Below are positions 23,740 to 34,645 of a stretch of 64,000 nt of DNA, piece by piece. Numbering within the stretch: position 1 is the stretch's first letter; each line of letters starts with the position of its first letter. The notes beneath the pieces were generated by a model. It was given only the letters and a program-made list of their open reading frames with translations. It was not told the origin of the DNA and ran no database searches. Origin of the DNA: Conchocele bisecta (Eukaryota > Mollusca > Bivalvia > Lucinida > Thyasiridae); the NCBI GenBank assembly GCA_029237695.1, contig CM055279.1, positions 60,833,530 through 60,897,529 on the forward strand, written 5' to 3'. The position numbers and the translations under genes are program-made.

Positions 23740-24416
23740 CATGTAAGTAAATATTTGTAGTTGTGTGGGAAGGCGAAATTAGTTGCAGGACGAAGTTTCG
23801 TGCTTTTCCCTTTCGCTTTTCGACTTTCCAAAGGTGAACTCCATGGTGTGGAATCACATGGTTTCCGAACCCGATTTTCCGACGTGACGTAATCTGTGAC
23901 GTCATTTTTACAGTAGATTTCCTTTAAAACAAACGGACGGATACGACCAAATACGACGGCATATGTGTTTCACGGGTGTTCTGAAAGATATTTACAATAA
24001 CCTATAGCTTGCACTGGAATCGAGTAACGTTTATTTCTTACATTCACGTGATCTAGTTTTTATGTACATTTAAGGTAACCGATTATTCGTCAAAACTAAA
24101 GAATTATGAGCTTAAAGCAGCCTATACACTAAAGAGCAACGTGTACCGCCTTTACCGCGGTATATTTCATAAACAAATATGTCAGTCAATTATAAATATA
24201 TTAAAGAAAATCTATTGTAAACACATCTAAAAAACATGGCGTCACGCCTTTCGGAAACGCATGATCCCACACCCTGAACTCGTGATGCGACAACCGGCCA
24301 CCATACTTTGGACAGGATACCGTGACCGACTCATGTCAATAACAAGTATTTTCCACGTGATTAAATCTTATCGCATATATGGATTTATCATCAATTGTAT
24401 GTGTAGCTGTGACGGA
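23740..24416. other. Gene-free stretch
   Basis: Words around 23,770-23,830 (GAAGTTTCGTGCTTTTCCC) mirror 23,400-23,470 (GTCGAAATTTCGCG), so the MITE above may sit inside an older inverted repeat. No gene. Confidence 0.35.
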
Positions 24417-24633
24417 GAAATGGGGCTTATTGGATTCGCAACCAGTGTAGATCCAGATCAGCCTGTGCATCCGCACAGTCTGATCAGGATCTGCACGGTT
24501 AGCCATTCCATCAATGAAACACCCGTCATGTTTCTAACAAGCAATATGTAGATCGTTATCAGGCTACATAAGAGTTCTATTTCATCCGGAGCTACATTGG
24601 TCACAAATCCCATAAGCCCCATTTCTTCAGTGA
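24417..24633. mobile_element. Dispersed hairpin MITE (GGGGCTTATGGG family), clean copy
   Basis: Left end AAATGGGGCTTATTGGATTC, right end AATCCCATAAGCCCCATTT. The subterminal GCAACCAGTGTAG pairs with CTACATTGGTCAC. The best preserved copy of the element at 295-570. Confidence 0.75.
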
Positions 24634-25399
24634 AGCCACATTTGATTGTGTGTATTGTCATCAGTCTCCATCTCCTATAAAAAAAAGAGTTGTCTAAAGT
24701 ATAAACAAGATGACTAGGAAAAGTAGTTTTCTACAAAAACATACAGAAGTGGTAATGTTAAAGACCCGTTCTATACCTGATCATCGTTTGATTCAAAGAC
24801 AATTGCTTCGTAAAAATGTATAGCTTGCCGTTATCATATCTGTATATTATGTATTGCGCCAAATTTTAGTTGGCTTACTGTCATATTATTTGCTGTATGT
24901 GTCAAACGCATGAAGTGGTGAAACTGTACGATGGCTTGTACATGTATACAAAGTTGGCGGAGATGGCAACTCAATGCTCCATATAGTATACAGTCACAAA
25001 ACAATATTCACATATGTTATATCAATATATCACATCATTCTTATGAAGCAATTATCATTGAAGTGAAGTCTATCTATCTACGACATAATACCTTAACTGC
25101 AATATGCGTTATCTAGAATTCCTATATATTCCTATATTGAAGCCCTCGCCATTTGTTTTCAGTATATCCATTCTGATAAAGATTAATGTTGATAAGAAAT
25201 AATTTACATTGAAACCTACCGGGATGAATATACTTGTACACTTAGCTTGGATATGGCCAATTAAAGCAACATAACACAACAATCGTAAGATTTTCAGAAT
25301 CGGTTAACACATTTTATGACTATTTGTAAACTTATACTTTAACGCTTAGACTGCTACTCACAACAATAGTCGTCTGCTGTTGCTTTTATATCTTGCCTT
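24634..25399. other. Gene-free stretch
   Basis: No coding or repeat structure that I can support. Confidence 0.4.
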
Positions 25400-25409
25400 A
25401 TTTCTCAAT

Positions 25410-25575
25410 AAAAACATGGTTTGACAGCACTTCAGAATCATTTCCAATGGTTGACAGCACTTCAGAATCATTTCCAATGGAAATGATTCTGAAGCGCTGT
25501 AAAAGCATGTTGTAAACTATTATAAAGTGCTGCCAAAGCATGTTTTTGATGATAAAAATGGAAAATAGAAAATAA
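25410..25575. repeat. Direct repeat plus inverted copy
   Basis: GGTTGACAGCACTTCAGAATC followed by ATTTCCAATGG occurs twice in tandem (25,418-25,480). Its inverse, GGAAATGATTCTGAAGCGCTG, follows directly, so the second copy forms a hairpin. Larger arms (ACAACATGCTTTTA, AAACATGG) suggest a decayed foldback. Confidence 0.6.
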
Positions 25576-25989
25576 ACAACAGACGACAAAAAATAAGATA
25601 GCGGTCTAAAGGTTAACTTCTGTGTTATACTCCTACAGTCAGAAAAACATCAATACTGACAAAATTTATATTGTTACGCGACTGCCGTTGTTCAACACCG
25701 CTCACAGCCGTGTTCAAACGTACAGCGCGTGCTGTTTGACCATGGCTGTAGACAATGCTCATTCCGGGCTCACGCCAACACCTACGTAATGCATGGGTAT
25801 TGTGACGTTATTAGAATGCCCCATTACATCATCAGACCAGTTAACAACGGCCACACTGAACTTTTGAAATTGGCGCGTCTGCATCACGCGACGTGTACTG
25901 CTGCCCCGGAATGGGTATGTGTAAATCAGCTGTTTAAATGGAGCAAAGTACCGAAGTACTGCATATATGCTCAAATTAAACGTTAATAA

Positions 25990-26128
25990 CGTTCGACCAT
26001 GTCCAGCCGTGGGTAAACGTTTTCCGTGGCACTCGGGAACTGTTTGAACACGCGGCCTACGGCCTTGGGGTTCAAACAGTTCCCTCGTGCCACGGCAAAC
26101 GTTTACCCACGGCTGGACATTGTCGAAC
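25990..26128. repeat. Hairpin, 59-bp arms
   Basis: The left arm GTTCGACCATGTCCAGCCGT ... GGGAACTGTTTGAAC (25,990-26,048) is matched by the right arm GTTCAAACAGTTCCC ... ACGGCTGGACATTGTCGAAC (26,070-26,128). A weaker relation to 25,690-25,760 (TGTTCAAACGTACAGCGCGT) suggests a longer ancestral inverted repeat. Confidence 0.75.
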
Positions 26129-26471
26129 CTTATATTAAACACTTGTAGGAGACTTGTCTGTTGTCATGTTATGTTTCTAAAAGTAAGTGTAATGTATTTA
26201 ATGGACAAAAGTAGGTCGACGGGAACATGTGGATTAGACATCAGGCATGAGCACCGACACATTTGCTAATGGAAGTCCGATGGTATATATTTTGCTTTGC
26301 CGAGCGTGAGATTGTTTGGCGGTGTGAACAGTTTCGACGCCAATAATTTCGTGTCTTGATTTCGAAAGTGCGCATGTCGCCGTTTGTAAATAGTCTAGCT
26401 TCTCACATCGACCGCGTTTACAATGCCCCGTAGAACCCCTAGTTTTCACAATCCGGATGTTGAATACTAAT

Positions 26472-26984
26472 GTCTGTTTCACGAAACCTGCCGAAAGTTT
26501 GCGGCCATATAAACACTGCAAAAACAATATTTTTTTCTATAATGTTAAATTTTATCAAAATTTAAGAATGAGCCTTCTTTTTATTTCGTGAAATTTGATT
26601 GATCAGAAATTTATTTGTCAATGGGAATTTAATATGGGGGAAAAGGAGTTAGAAGAGCTGTGGGAGGAGTCAAAATAACAAAAAGAAATATTTAAATGAC
26701 TCAGACACCTGGCTAGATAGTTTGGAAATGATCTAAGAAAACAAAAGTTACATTTTGAAAATCGGTCCACTATTTCGGAAATTAGGAAAAAAATTCCCAT
26801 GTTAAATCTACACTCTGTGAAAACATGGGTCTTTTCGTAATAAAATCAATATTGGACCAAATTTCAACAAATAGAAAGAAGTCTCATTCTTAAATTTTGA
26901 TAGTATTTAGCATTTTCATTTTTTTTTATTGTTTTTGCATTGTTTATATAACCGTAACATTTGGGCAGCTTTCGTGAAACAGAC
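26472..26984. mobile_element. MITE with GTCTGTTTCACGAAA ends, ~513 bp
   Basis: The left end GTCTGTTTCACGAAACCTGC and right end GCAGCTTTCGTGAAACAGAC are inverted repeats; subterminal TTAAGAATGAGCCTTC pairs with AAGTCTCATTCTTAA. Non-coding. Confidence 0.75.
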
Positions 26985-27151
26985 AGTATGTGGTTCTACA
27001 AAGATTCAATGCCAGAGGGCGTCACTCCGCCGGCTAGGACACGTGACATTTGGTGCGTTCCGTGCGTGATCCCGCCCATCAGTTAATCCTTTTATAGCGT
27101 CCCAGGGAATACGCTTTACTTAACAGGCAATGATTCCATTCTCTTAACAGA

Positions 27152-27347
27152 CAGGCCCGTAGCCAGGGGGGGGGGTCGCAGCGGTCGTACGACCCCCCCC
27201 CCCCCCCCCCGCCCCGCCCAGCCTCGATGTCCACTTTTTTAGCCTCGAGGTTCACTTTTTTAGACCCCCTAACCTAGATACCTCAGGCCCCTTGGGCCTT
27301 CGAAACAACCCCCCCCCCCCCTTCAAGCAGGTCTGGCTACGGGCCTG
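27152..27347. mobile_element. Small MITE with CAGGCCCGTAGCCAG ends
   Basis: CAGGCCCGTAGCCAG on the left and CTGGCTACGGGCCTG on the right are perfect inverted repeats. The inside is dominated by G/C homopolymers. Ends of this kind are common in animal MITEs. Confidence 0.8.
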
Positions 27348-27603
27348 ACAGACGAGACCACTTTACCAGATTACATTGGGTAAGTATCAGTTTACGGCTG
27401 TGGGCAGAATTGTCTTGCCAATTCACAAGTTATTGTAGCAGGAACACACGCGGGCTCTATCGGAACTGCGGTTACGGTGCAGTCATGCGTTATGACTTAA
27501 TGCCCTGTTCGAAAGTAGCGTCGTCCATCCTGTATTTATCCAATAACGCTCGTGCTCTTGTTAACGCAATAAATTTTCTGCACGTTTGTGACATGACATG
27601 ATA

Positions 27604-28000
27604 CAAGGTGCATGATCACGTGGTTACAACAACAACTTGCACAACGTCGTCCACTTCAAAGTAGGTATTATTTAATTTCCTTAATATGCAACGGATTTTG
27701 ATGGAATATTGTGCAGCAAACGCGTCTTCATGAGCTGCATTTGGTGGTCTAGGGAGTTTGACACAGACTTATGTCGTTTTTGCGAAGAATCGATTTCGGA
27801 GACAAGGAAAACGATTCATCGCAAAACGACAGAAGTTTGGGCGAAAATAAAGAGACCACCAAATGCAGCTTAACAAGACGCGTTTGATGCGCCATGTTCG
27901 TGATATCAAAATCCGTTACGTAATAAGGACACTATAAAAGAATACGTACTTTGAATCGGTACTTGTTGTTGTTGTTAGTACCACGTGATAATACACCTTG
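27604..28000. mobile_element. MITE with CAAGGTGCATGATCACGTGG ends, copy 1
   Basis: The left end CAAGGTGCATGATCACGTGG pairs with CCACGTGATAATACACCTTG. The inner arms (ACGCGTCTTCATGAGCTGCA and TGCAGCTTAACAAGACGCGT) form a long hairpin. A related element is at 53,803-54,195. Confidence 0.8.
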
Positions 28001-28483
28001 TGATAGTTCACATCATCAAACTATAAAACAAATGGTTTTATTAAATATAATATATATAATGTTATTGCACTTGCTCAAATGTATCAAGGACTGTGCAAGC
28101 GTTGGCACAGTCCATGACACAAACGTCTCCTAGCACCGGTATACGCGATCACTACGTACCAGAATAGACAAACAGTCAAAACGACAGTCGTGCTCAAAAA
28201 CACAAAGTCGTTGGGAAATAATAACATAATTGGAAGAACGCACAGTCAAACTCACTAGAGCCGGCACATAGCAATGAACTTCAAAGTTAAAAATTAACAA
28301 GACAACGTCACGAGACCTCAATTAATTTGATAAATACGTCGAGGAGCAAATAATTTTGCTAAATGATGTAATTACCGTGACAGTAAGCCACATACGACTT
28401 CGTGAACAATGTAGAGACTGATCAAAATAACTCGTGTAGTTAACATTTGGGATTACGCTAAGCCGTGTTGTAATTGAAATGGC
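28001..28483. other. Gene-free stretch
   Basis: No coding or structural signal that I can support. Confidence 0.4.
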
Positions 28484-28760
28484 TATTGGTACTTTACGGA
28501 ACGGAACGGAACACGGCTTGGGGTACCATGTGGGGCAATTATCGAAATTGAAAAACGTATGCAGCTAATTAACGATGTGACTAATTCAAATGTGCATCAT
28601 AATTGAAGTAAGTATTATGCGTTGGGAACCTAATACTGCAATATCAATACGTTGAACGTGTTGCTAATAACACCATTAGTTAACAAGATGCTTGTTCCGT
28701 TCCGTTCCGTAAAGTACTAATCATCTAGGGTAATTGGTACTTTACGGAACGGAACGGAAC
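28484..28760. repeat. ACGGA-ended inverted-repeat element, uninterrupted copy
   Basis: TACTTTACGGAACGGAACGG at the left and CCGTTCCGTTCCGTAAAGTA at the right (28,696-28,717) bracket a ~200-bp core with TTGGGGTACCATGTGGGGCA. The core recurs, inverted and split by the Polinton E1, at 34,200-34,379 and 51,019-51,078. A second ACGGA block (28,738-28,764) starts the next unit. Confidence 0.75.
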
Positions 28761-29235
28761 GAGATTTTTTATTTATCAAAACAGACACAAATGCCACTTC
28801 TGAATCGTGTCAGAGGCAGTCCTTTGGAATATGTAGTATAATACTTCATATTTTCAAGAAAGTCACAATCACCCCCCACCACCACCCCCCCCCCCCCACC
28901 CCATCTACCTATCCGGAACAGTACTTGTCCTAATTTTGGTGAATTGGTATTTACCCTGTGACTTAGAATTTGCCGAAATTTGCCAGTCGAGATTCTCAGG
29001 GTGTTTGTTTACCAAAAACACGTCCCGAATCCCGGACGCGCACCAAAAACTTTGTTTTCATTTTTTCCCAAAATATAAAATACTATGAGTGAGTGAGTTG
29101 AATGTAGGCATAACCGTGTGACCTAATGATTTCAAAGGAAATTGCTAAAAAATAAATAAATTGTTTTAAAATGATCACTAATAGATCTATATCCGATATT
29201 CATTCATCTGCAAATGCAACCCACCAATGTTCGCA
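28761..29235. repeat. ACGGA unit B fragment and C-run
   Basis: AAACAGACACAAATGCCACT and TGTCAGAGGCAGTCCTTTGG recur in both orientations at 33,190-33,240, 33,540-33,580 and 33,920-33,980. A C-rich run (28,870-28,905) follows. No gene. Confidence 0.6.
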
Positions 29236-29239
29236 TTCT

Positions 29240-29395
29240 TCAAGATTGTTAGAAGCATGGTGGATGTTTAACTGACTGAATGGCGAACAGTGTAGTCCCT
29301 GATCAGACTGCGCTGATGCGGATGCGCAGGCTGATCTGGGGCTACACTGGTCGCATAACCCATAAGCTCCATTTCTCCAGTCACGGCCACACATT
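29240..29395 (+). repeat. GATC/ACACTGG dispersed repeat copy
   Basis: GAATGGCGAACAGTGTAG, CTGATCAGACTGCGCTGATG and GGGGCTACACTGGTCGCATA followed by ACCCATAAGCTCCATTTCTC. Same family as the copies at 3,766 and 24,417. Confidence 0.55.
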
Positions 29396-29661
29396 ATGAT
29401 CAACGTAAACCGCAGCCTACATACCGAGTCAAAACTGAATTACCGCCCCTTATAAAACAAGTGAATCTGACAGCTATTCAATGTTCACCAAATTAATACT
29501 AACATAGATCTACATGTAAACTGAAAACACATTATTATAAATCATAATCAAAAGACACAAAAGAACGGTGTGTATACTACAGTACTGTTTTAACAGAAAC
29601 TTCTACGATCACCATTACTTGATTATATTGTTATTAATGAAACCAAGCGATACAGTGTAGT

Positions 29662-29790
29662 TGGAGTGGAGCGCCGTGGCGTAATGGTTAGTGTGTCGGA
29701 TTACTGATCCAAGGGTCGTGGGTTGTGTCCTTGAGCAATACACTTTATCCACACTGCTCCAGTTCACCCAGCTGTAAAATAAATGGCACA
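29662..29790 (+). mobile_element. tRNA-derived SINE
   Basis: The 5' part GGAGCGCCGTGGCGTAATGG has an A-box-like TGGCGTAATGG. GATCCAAGGGTCGTGGGTT is B-box-like and slightly diverged from GGTTCRANNCC. The 3' part (TGTGTCCTTGAGCAATACAC, TTTATCCACACTGCTCCAGT, TCACCCAGCTGTAAAATAAA) is a conserved SINE domain I recognise from several marine invertebrates. Not a functional tRNA. Confidence 0.75.
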
Positions 29791-30587
29791 CAATACTATG
29801 TATTGCCATGGTAAACAGATTGATTTAGAATGGGTTACTATCAACTTTCTGTAGTATTGATAGAATATGTTTATATTAATTAAACAAACGATTTCAGTAT
29901 AATTGTTGAAAATATTACTACGTGGAATATAAGTTTGTTGTGGATGAATTTGCGATAAACTCATGTGGGAACACTGAATGTTATATGTCACTTAAAGAAC
30001 AACTTGAATGAGATTTTTATGACTAATGTAGCGTTTGACGAAAATTTGCCCCTACGGGTAAAATACCCCTGTTCCGTTTATATGACGAAAATTTGCCCCT
30101 AGGTGTATTTCTAATGTACCGTTTATATGACATTTAAAAAGTGGAGGTCAAATTATGATCAAGTATATTGTGTTGAACACGATTTGTCCGCCTGTACGTG
30201 ATATAATCCACGAGCTTTAGCTGGTTGTTGACGCAGACAAACGTTTTCAGATTGAACGTTGCCTGGACAAAAGTCGATGTCCGATCTCTGTACTCCGGCA
30301 AAACCGACAATGTCTATTATCAGACCTGCGTATCCGAGGATGTAGTCAATTAAATGAATTTGATGAAATAGTATTACATTGGTTATTTCGTAAATATCCA
30401 GAGATCACGACCGCCCCTGTTTAAAATAGTATCTAACTGTGACAGGATATAAAATAAATTCACCGAAATCACAGACGGACACATGAACAGATGGACGCGC
30501 GTATTACTAAATGCAACCCACCATCATCCCGTATGACAACTATACATATTGGACGACAACAAAAAATGTTTCCCTTGGGTGAACTTA
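29791..30587. other. Gene-free stretch with outer foldback-end duplications
   Basis: 30,036-30,075 and 30,076-30,135 repeat GTTTATATGACGAAAATTTG and CCCCTA, the same words as the end of the foldback element that follows. These are probably duplicated or older ends. No coding region. Confidence 0.45.
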
Positions 30588-32276
30588 ATGTACCGTTTAT
30601 ATGACGAAAATTACGGGGCGCCATGCAGGACAGGTTAATTATGTGTACAAAATTGAGTTTTGCAACACTAAAAATCACAAAATTCAATTCTGTGTCACAA
30701 AATTCAATTCTGTCAATTCTGTGTCACAAAATTCAATTCTGTGTCACAAAATTCAATTCTGCATACGTTTCGTATACAAAATTCATTTTTGTTATAAAGG
30801 ATTCAATTTTGTAAGACAGAATTGGAGTTTTGTGAAGAAAATTCCGTTTTGTGGGACAGAATTCATTTTTGTCCACAAAAATTAGTTTGCGTAGGATAGT
30901 CTATGTCATCTCTACGTTGATTGGTTGAGATCGGTCTTAGTCCATTTTGCTAGATGGTGGAGTACACTTGCAGGGGTTTAAATATTTCAATGCGAAAATA
31001 TAACCCAATATATCAATAGTATACTTCTTTATGGACAGTTATTTTGGTTATATTATGATTACAAATGAGTGGTCACACCATATAAGCATAAATACTTTGA
31101 AGGAGAAATAAGAAAAATATTCAGAATTTTCCCTCAATTATGTAAACAGGGTCAAACATAAAGTAGCCGGGACATAGCTAGACCTGAGAGCATGCCCATA
31201 TATAGAGAATACCAGGCTAGTGTATTTTGATATCAAGTTTATCAGGCAAGGCTAGGAAACGCGTAGGAATTCCGAGGCTTGCCGAGGAATTCCTACCGTT
31301 TCCGAGCCGAGCCTGATAAACTTGATATTAAAATACACTAGCCTGGTATTCTATTTATCAGGTAACGTTTTATGGCTCGAAAATGACATTAGATGACGTC
31401 GTATTCTAACAGTAGATCTAACCTTGTGAAACAAATGGTATTGGATCTGTGTCTACTAGTTGCGAAGCTACGTGTTCGCAACTATGTGTCTACATGCATT
31501 ATTTACAGCATACACCATCTTAGTATCCGTGGTATCTACACAAATACTACAAATGGTTTCCTCAAATGGCCCAATACACACATTCTGTTTATAAACACAG
31601 ACAGCAGTCAGAACACAGGCCACAGCGCGTGTATTATTGATTTAACTGGGGCAAATGTACCTTGCGATACACAATAAATGACGTCAGTACTCGCGGGAGA
31701 TCTACATGTACATGAATTATGTGTACAATTATAACGCAAATGAGTTTAAATACGAATGGGTTTGTCAACGTTTGACTGTTTGGAGATAGTTGAAGCAAAT
31801 GGCAGTGCAGAATGAGAAATGAATCATCGACATTGAATGTGTAAGATCGGCGACCGTGACCCATTTTCTCCAGTGCAGTTTCTGACCAATGGTAGTCCTT
31901 CTTACATGCGTGTGCAGAATTGAATTTTGTGACACAGAATTGAATTTTGTTACACAGAATTGACAGAATTGAATTTTGTGACACAGAATTGAATTTTGTT
32001 ACACAGAATTGAATTGTGTGACACAGAATTGAATTTGTTACACAAAAGTAATGTTACAGTGAATTTTGTGGCACAAAAGTGAATTTTGTGACACAGAATT
32101 GAATTTTGACACAGATTGAGTTTTGTGGCAGTGAATTTTGTGACACAGAATTGAATTTTGTGGCACAAAAATGAATTTTGTTGACAAAATTGAGCCATGT
32201 CCCACTTGGCGCCCCGTAGAAAATACCAATAGGGGCAAATTTTTGCCCCACCTCTTGGTCATATAAACGGGGCATA
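30588..32276. mobile_element. Foldback element with arms made of 20-bp tandem units
   Basis: The left end ATGTACCGTTTATATGACGA, then TTACGGGGCGCCATG, is inverted at the right as TTGGCGCCCCGTAGAAA and TGGTCATATAAACGGGGCAT. Next to each end is an array of CACAAAATTCAATTCTGTGT units (30,655-30,890), or its complement (31,912-32,200). The central ~1 kb (30,890-31,910) is non-repetitive except for a 148-bp hairpin. Frames of 80-116 residues in the arms only translate the unit. Overall design matches Foldback-type elements with internally repetitive inverted termini. Confidence 0.8.
31205..31352. repeat. Hairpin inside the foldback element
   Basis: The left arm AGAATACCAGGCTAGTGTAT ... AGTTTATCAGGC and right arm GCCTGATAAACTTGATATTA ... 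CTAGCCTGGTATTCT are complementary over ~42 bp. The loop contains a further small inverted repeat, GTAGGAATTCC with GGAATTCCTAC. Probably a nested MITE. Confidence 0.8.
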
Positions 32277-32899
32277 AGTAATCTGCTATTATTTCGCAAT
32301 TAATTATTTTCATAAAGCGACGGAGTTTGACACCGGTGCTGCGGAGTTAGCATGATAAGAATAGCAGGGCTACGTGATTTATTTTCCACAAATTGTAATC
32401 AACTTGGAGACGTTGTATGTCCTAATTGGTATGTATATGTTCAACTCTTATTATATAATGGTATGAGTTTTTCTTTCCGCAAGAAACACCGTACGATAAG
32501 TAATGTTACGAGGATCTATCAACACATAACTGACCATTTTTCCATTTTCCCATATTCATTTTGTGATTTTCTCCTGGAGATAGTATTCACTGTATGGTTA
32601 CTAGGTTACAGCAACACGGATATTTGTACGAATATCGGTACGTTTCGGATGTTTGTGCAACCTATAATCGTCGACATATCGTCAAAAATGACATAAATTA
32701 TGTTACGGCATTTTCTGTTCCATTTGACAATCATAACCACGAAGTAAAACATCGTATTCATACTGTTCAGGGATTGTATGGCAAAATTTCGTCGGTGATG
32801 ATGTTGTGGTGTCGGTGATGATGTTGTGCAGGGTGTAAATACCACACTGAACTCGTTGGGCCTCTCCATGGCGTTTGTGTCTGTTTGTGTAAACAAAAA
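32277..32899. other. Gene-free stretch
   Basis: Short overlapping frames on both strands (up to 114 residues) have no recognisable domain and cancel each other. A duplicated GTCGGTGATGATGTTGTG lies at 32,791-32,827. Confidence 0.4.
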
Positions 32900-34040
32900 T
32901 CTCGTTCCGTTCCGTTCCGTAAAGTACCAATTACCCTAGTGGATTAGTACTTTACGGAACGGAACGAGCTATTTGTTTACACCAAATTAGCACAAGTAGT
33001 TGTCCGGAGAGAGCGCATGGTGTGGAACAATTAATAAAACTACACTGTGAAATCATGGATTCTGTATGGCACTGTTAACGTTTTTCAATCCAGCGGGCAA
33101 GGGGTCGGGGGTGGGGGTGGGGGGGGGGGGGGCGGGATTTCTTGACAACATACATTGTGGCGTGGGAAGTATTGTACTACATATTCCAAAGGATTACCTC
33201 TGACACGATGCAGAAGTGGCAGTTGTGTCTGTTTTGGTAAATAGAAATATTGTTCCGTTCCGTTCCTTAAAGTACCAATTACCCTAGGTGATTAGTACTT
33301 TATGGAACGGAACGGAACGAGACAATTTTTACACCAAATTGGACAAGAACTGACCCGGATACAGGGCATGATGTAGAACAATTATGAGCACTACACTATT
33401 GCATCATTGTATTATGTATATGCCACTGTTAGCGTTTTTCAGTCCAGCGGGCATAGGGGTGCATGGGGGTATATAATTGGTGACTTTCTTGAAAACATAC
33501 ACAGTGGCGGGTGAAGATTTAGACTATATATTCCAAAGTATTGCCTCTGACACGATTCAGAAATGATGTTTGTGTCTGTTTTGGTAAATAAAAAATCTCG
33601 TTCCGTTCCGTTCCGTTCCGTTCCGTTCCGTAAAGTACCAATTACCCTAGGTGATTAGTACTTTACGGAACGGAACGGAACAAGCATCTTGTTAACTAAT
33701 GGTGTTATTAGCAACACGTTCAACGTATTAATCTTGCATTATTAGGTTCCCAACGCATGTAATTACTTCAATTATAATGCACATTTGAATTAGTCACATC
33801 GTTAATTAACTGCATAAGTTAATTAATGCACCAAATTAGGACAAGTACTGTTCCGGATAGGTAGATGTGGGAGGGGGTGACTTTCTTGAAACAATACAGT
33901 CGCGAGAAAGTATTATACTACATATTCCAAAGGACTGCCTCTGACACGATTCAGAAGTGGCATTTGTGTCTGTTTTGGTAAATATAAAATCTCGTTCCGT
34001 TCCGTTCCGTAAAGTACCAATTACCCTAGATGATTACTAC

Positions 34041-34140
34041 TTTACGGAACGGAACGGAAAGGAACGGAACGGAACGGAACGGAACGGAACGGAACGGAAC
34101 AGAACGGAACGGAACGGTACGGTACGGAACGGAACAAGCA
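34041..34140. repeat. (ACGGA)n microsatellite
   Basis: About 20 copies of ACGGA in a row with a few variants (GGTACGGTACGG), generated by expansion of the unit ends. Confidence 0.85.
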
Positions 34141-34373
34141 TCTTGTTAACTAATGGTGCACTAAAGTACCAATTACCCTAGGTGATTAGTACTTTACGGA
34201 ACGGAACGAAACGGAACAAGCATCTTTTAATTAATGGTCTTATTAGTAACACGTTCAACGTATTGATATTGCATTTTTAGGTTCCCAACGCATGATACTT
34301 ACTTCGATTTTGATGCACAATGGAATTAGTCACATCGTTAATTAACTGCATAAGTTTTTCAATTTCGACAATT

Positions 34374-34379
34374 GCTCCA
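34374..34379. repeat. Left target-site duplication of Polinton E1
   Basis: GCTCCA precedes the element and GCCCAC follows it at 51,019-51,024. The uninterrupted relative at 28,528-28,536 reads, on the minus strand, GCCCCAC. A 6-bp duplication GCYCCA with a one-base loss on the right explains all three. Polintons make 6-bp duplications. Confidence 0.65.
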
Positions 34380-34537
34380 AGTAGTATATAGGGAGTTAAC
34401 ATGATGCCAACAACATACATAGTGTCCCTACGCTCCATCTACGGTCCCACACCCCTCGAATTTGTGTATGAACTGAATAAACAAAAAATGCGGACCACCT
34501 ATAGAATACAGAGCCAAGTTAGACAACTGTGTACTTT
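34380..34537 (+). repeat. Left terminal inverted repeat of E1
   Basis: 158 bp, from AGTAGTATATAGGGAGTT to CAACTGTGTACTTT. Matched in reverse by 50,861-51,018 with only a few differences, all within the outermost ~40 bp (AACATGATGCCAACAACATA against AAAATGATGCCACCAACAGA). Confidence 0.92.
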
Positions 34538-34645
34538 TAAAACCCTATTATTATATAGGGTATAATACTTAATTAATTAATGTAATTTAAATTTTGAGAA
34601 TTTAACTAGAACAACCACCACCAACCCATCACATATAAACATCAA

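Larger units (their letters stand above)
32900..34379. repeat. Cluster of ACGGA-ended inverted-repeat units
   Basis: Alternating blocks of CCGTTCCGTAAAGTACCAAT + TACCCTAGGTGATTAGTACT + TTACGGAACGGAAC occur at about 32,904-32,968, 33,252-33,320, 33,600-33,690, 33,993-34,060 and 34,164-34,217. They separate unit A (CAAGCATCTTGTTAACTAAT, CACGTTCAACGTATT) and unit B (CAAACAGACACA-type) segments. The last unit A copy is interrupted at 34,379 by the Polinton E1. Short frames rich in RNGTERNG are translations of the microsatellite. Confidence 0.8.

Noticed and set aside
29662..29735. Possible tRNA gene
   Set aside because: The A- and B-box-like words are diverged and no cloverleaf can be formed; the attached 3' domain identifies a SINE.
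31634..32313. Overlapping frames of 81-116 residues with KIQFCVTKF repeats
   Set aside because: They translate the 20-bp units of the foldback arm; all frames of the repeat stay open by composition.
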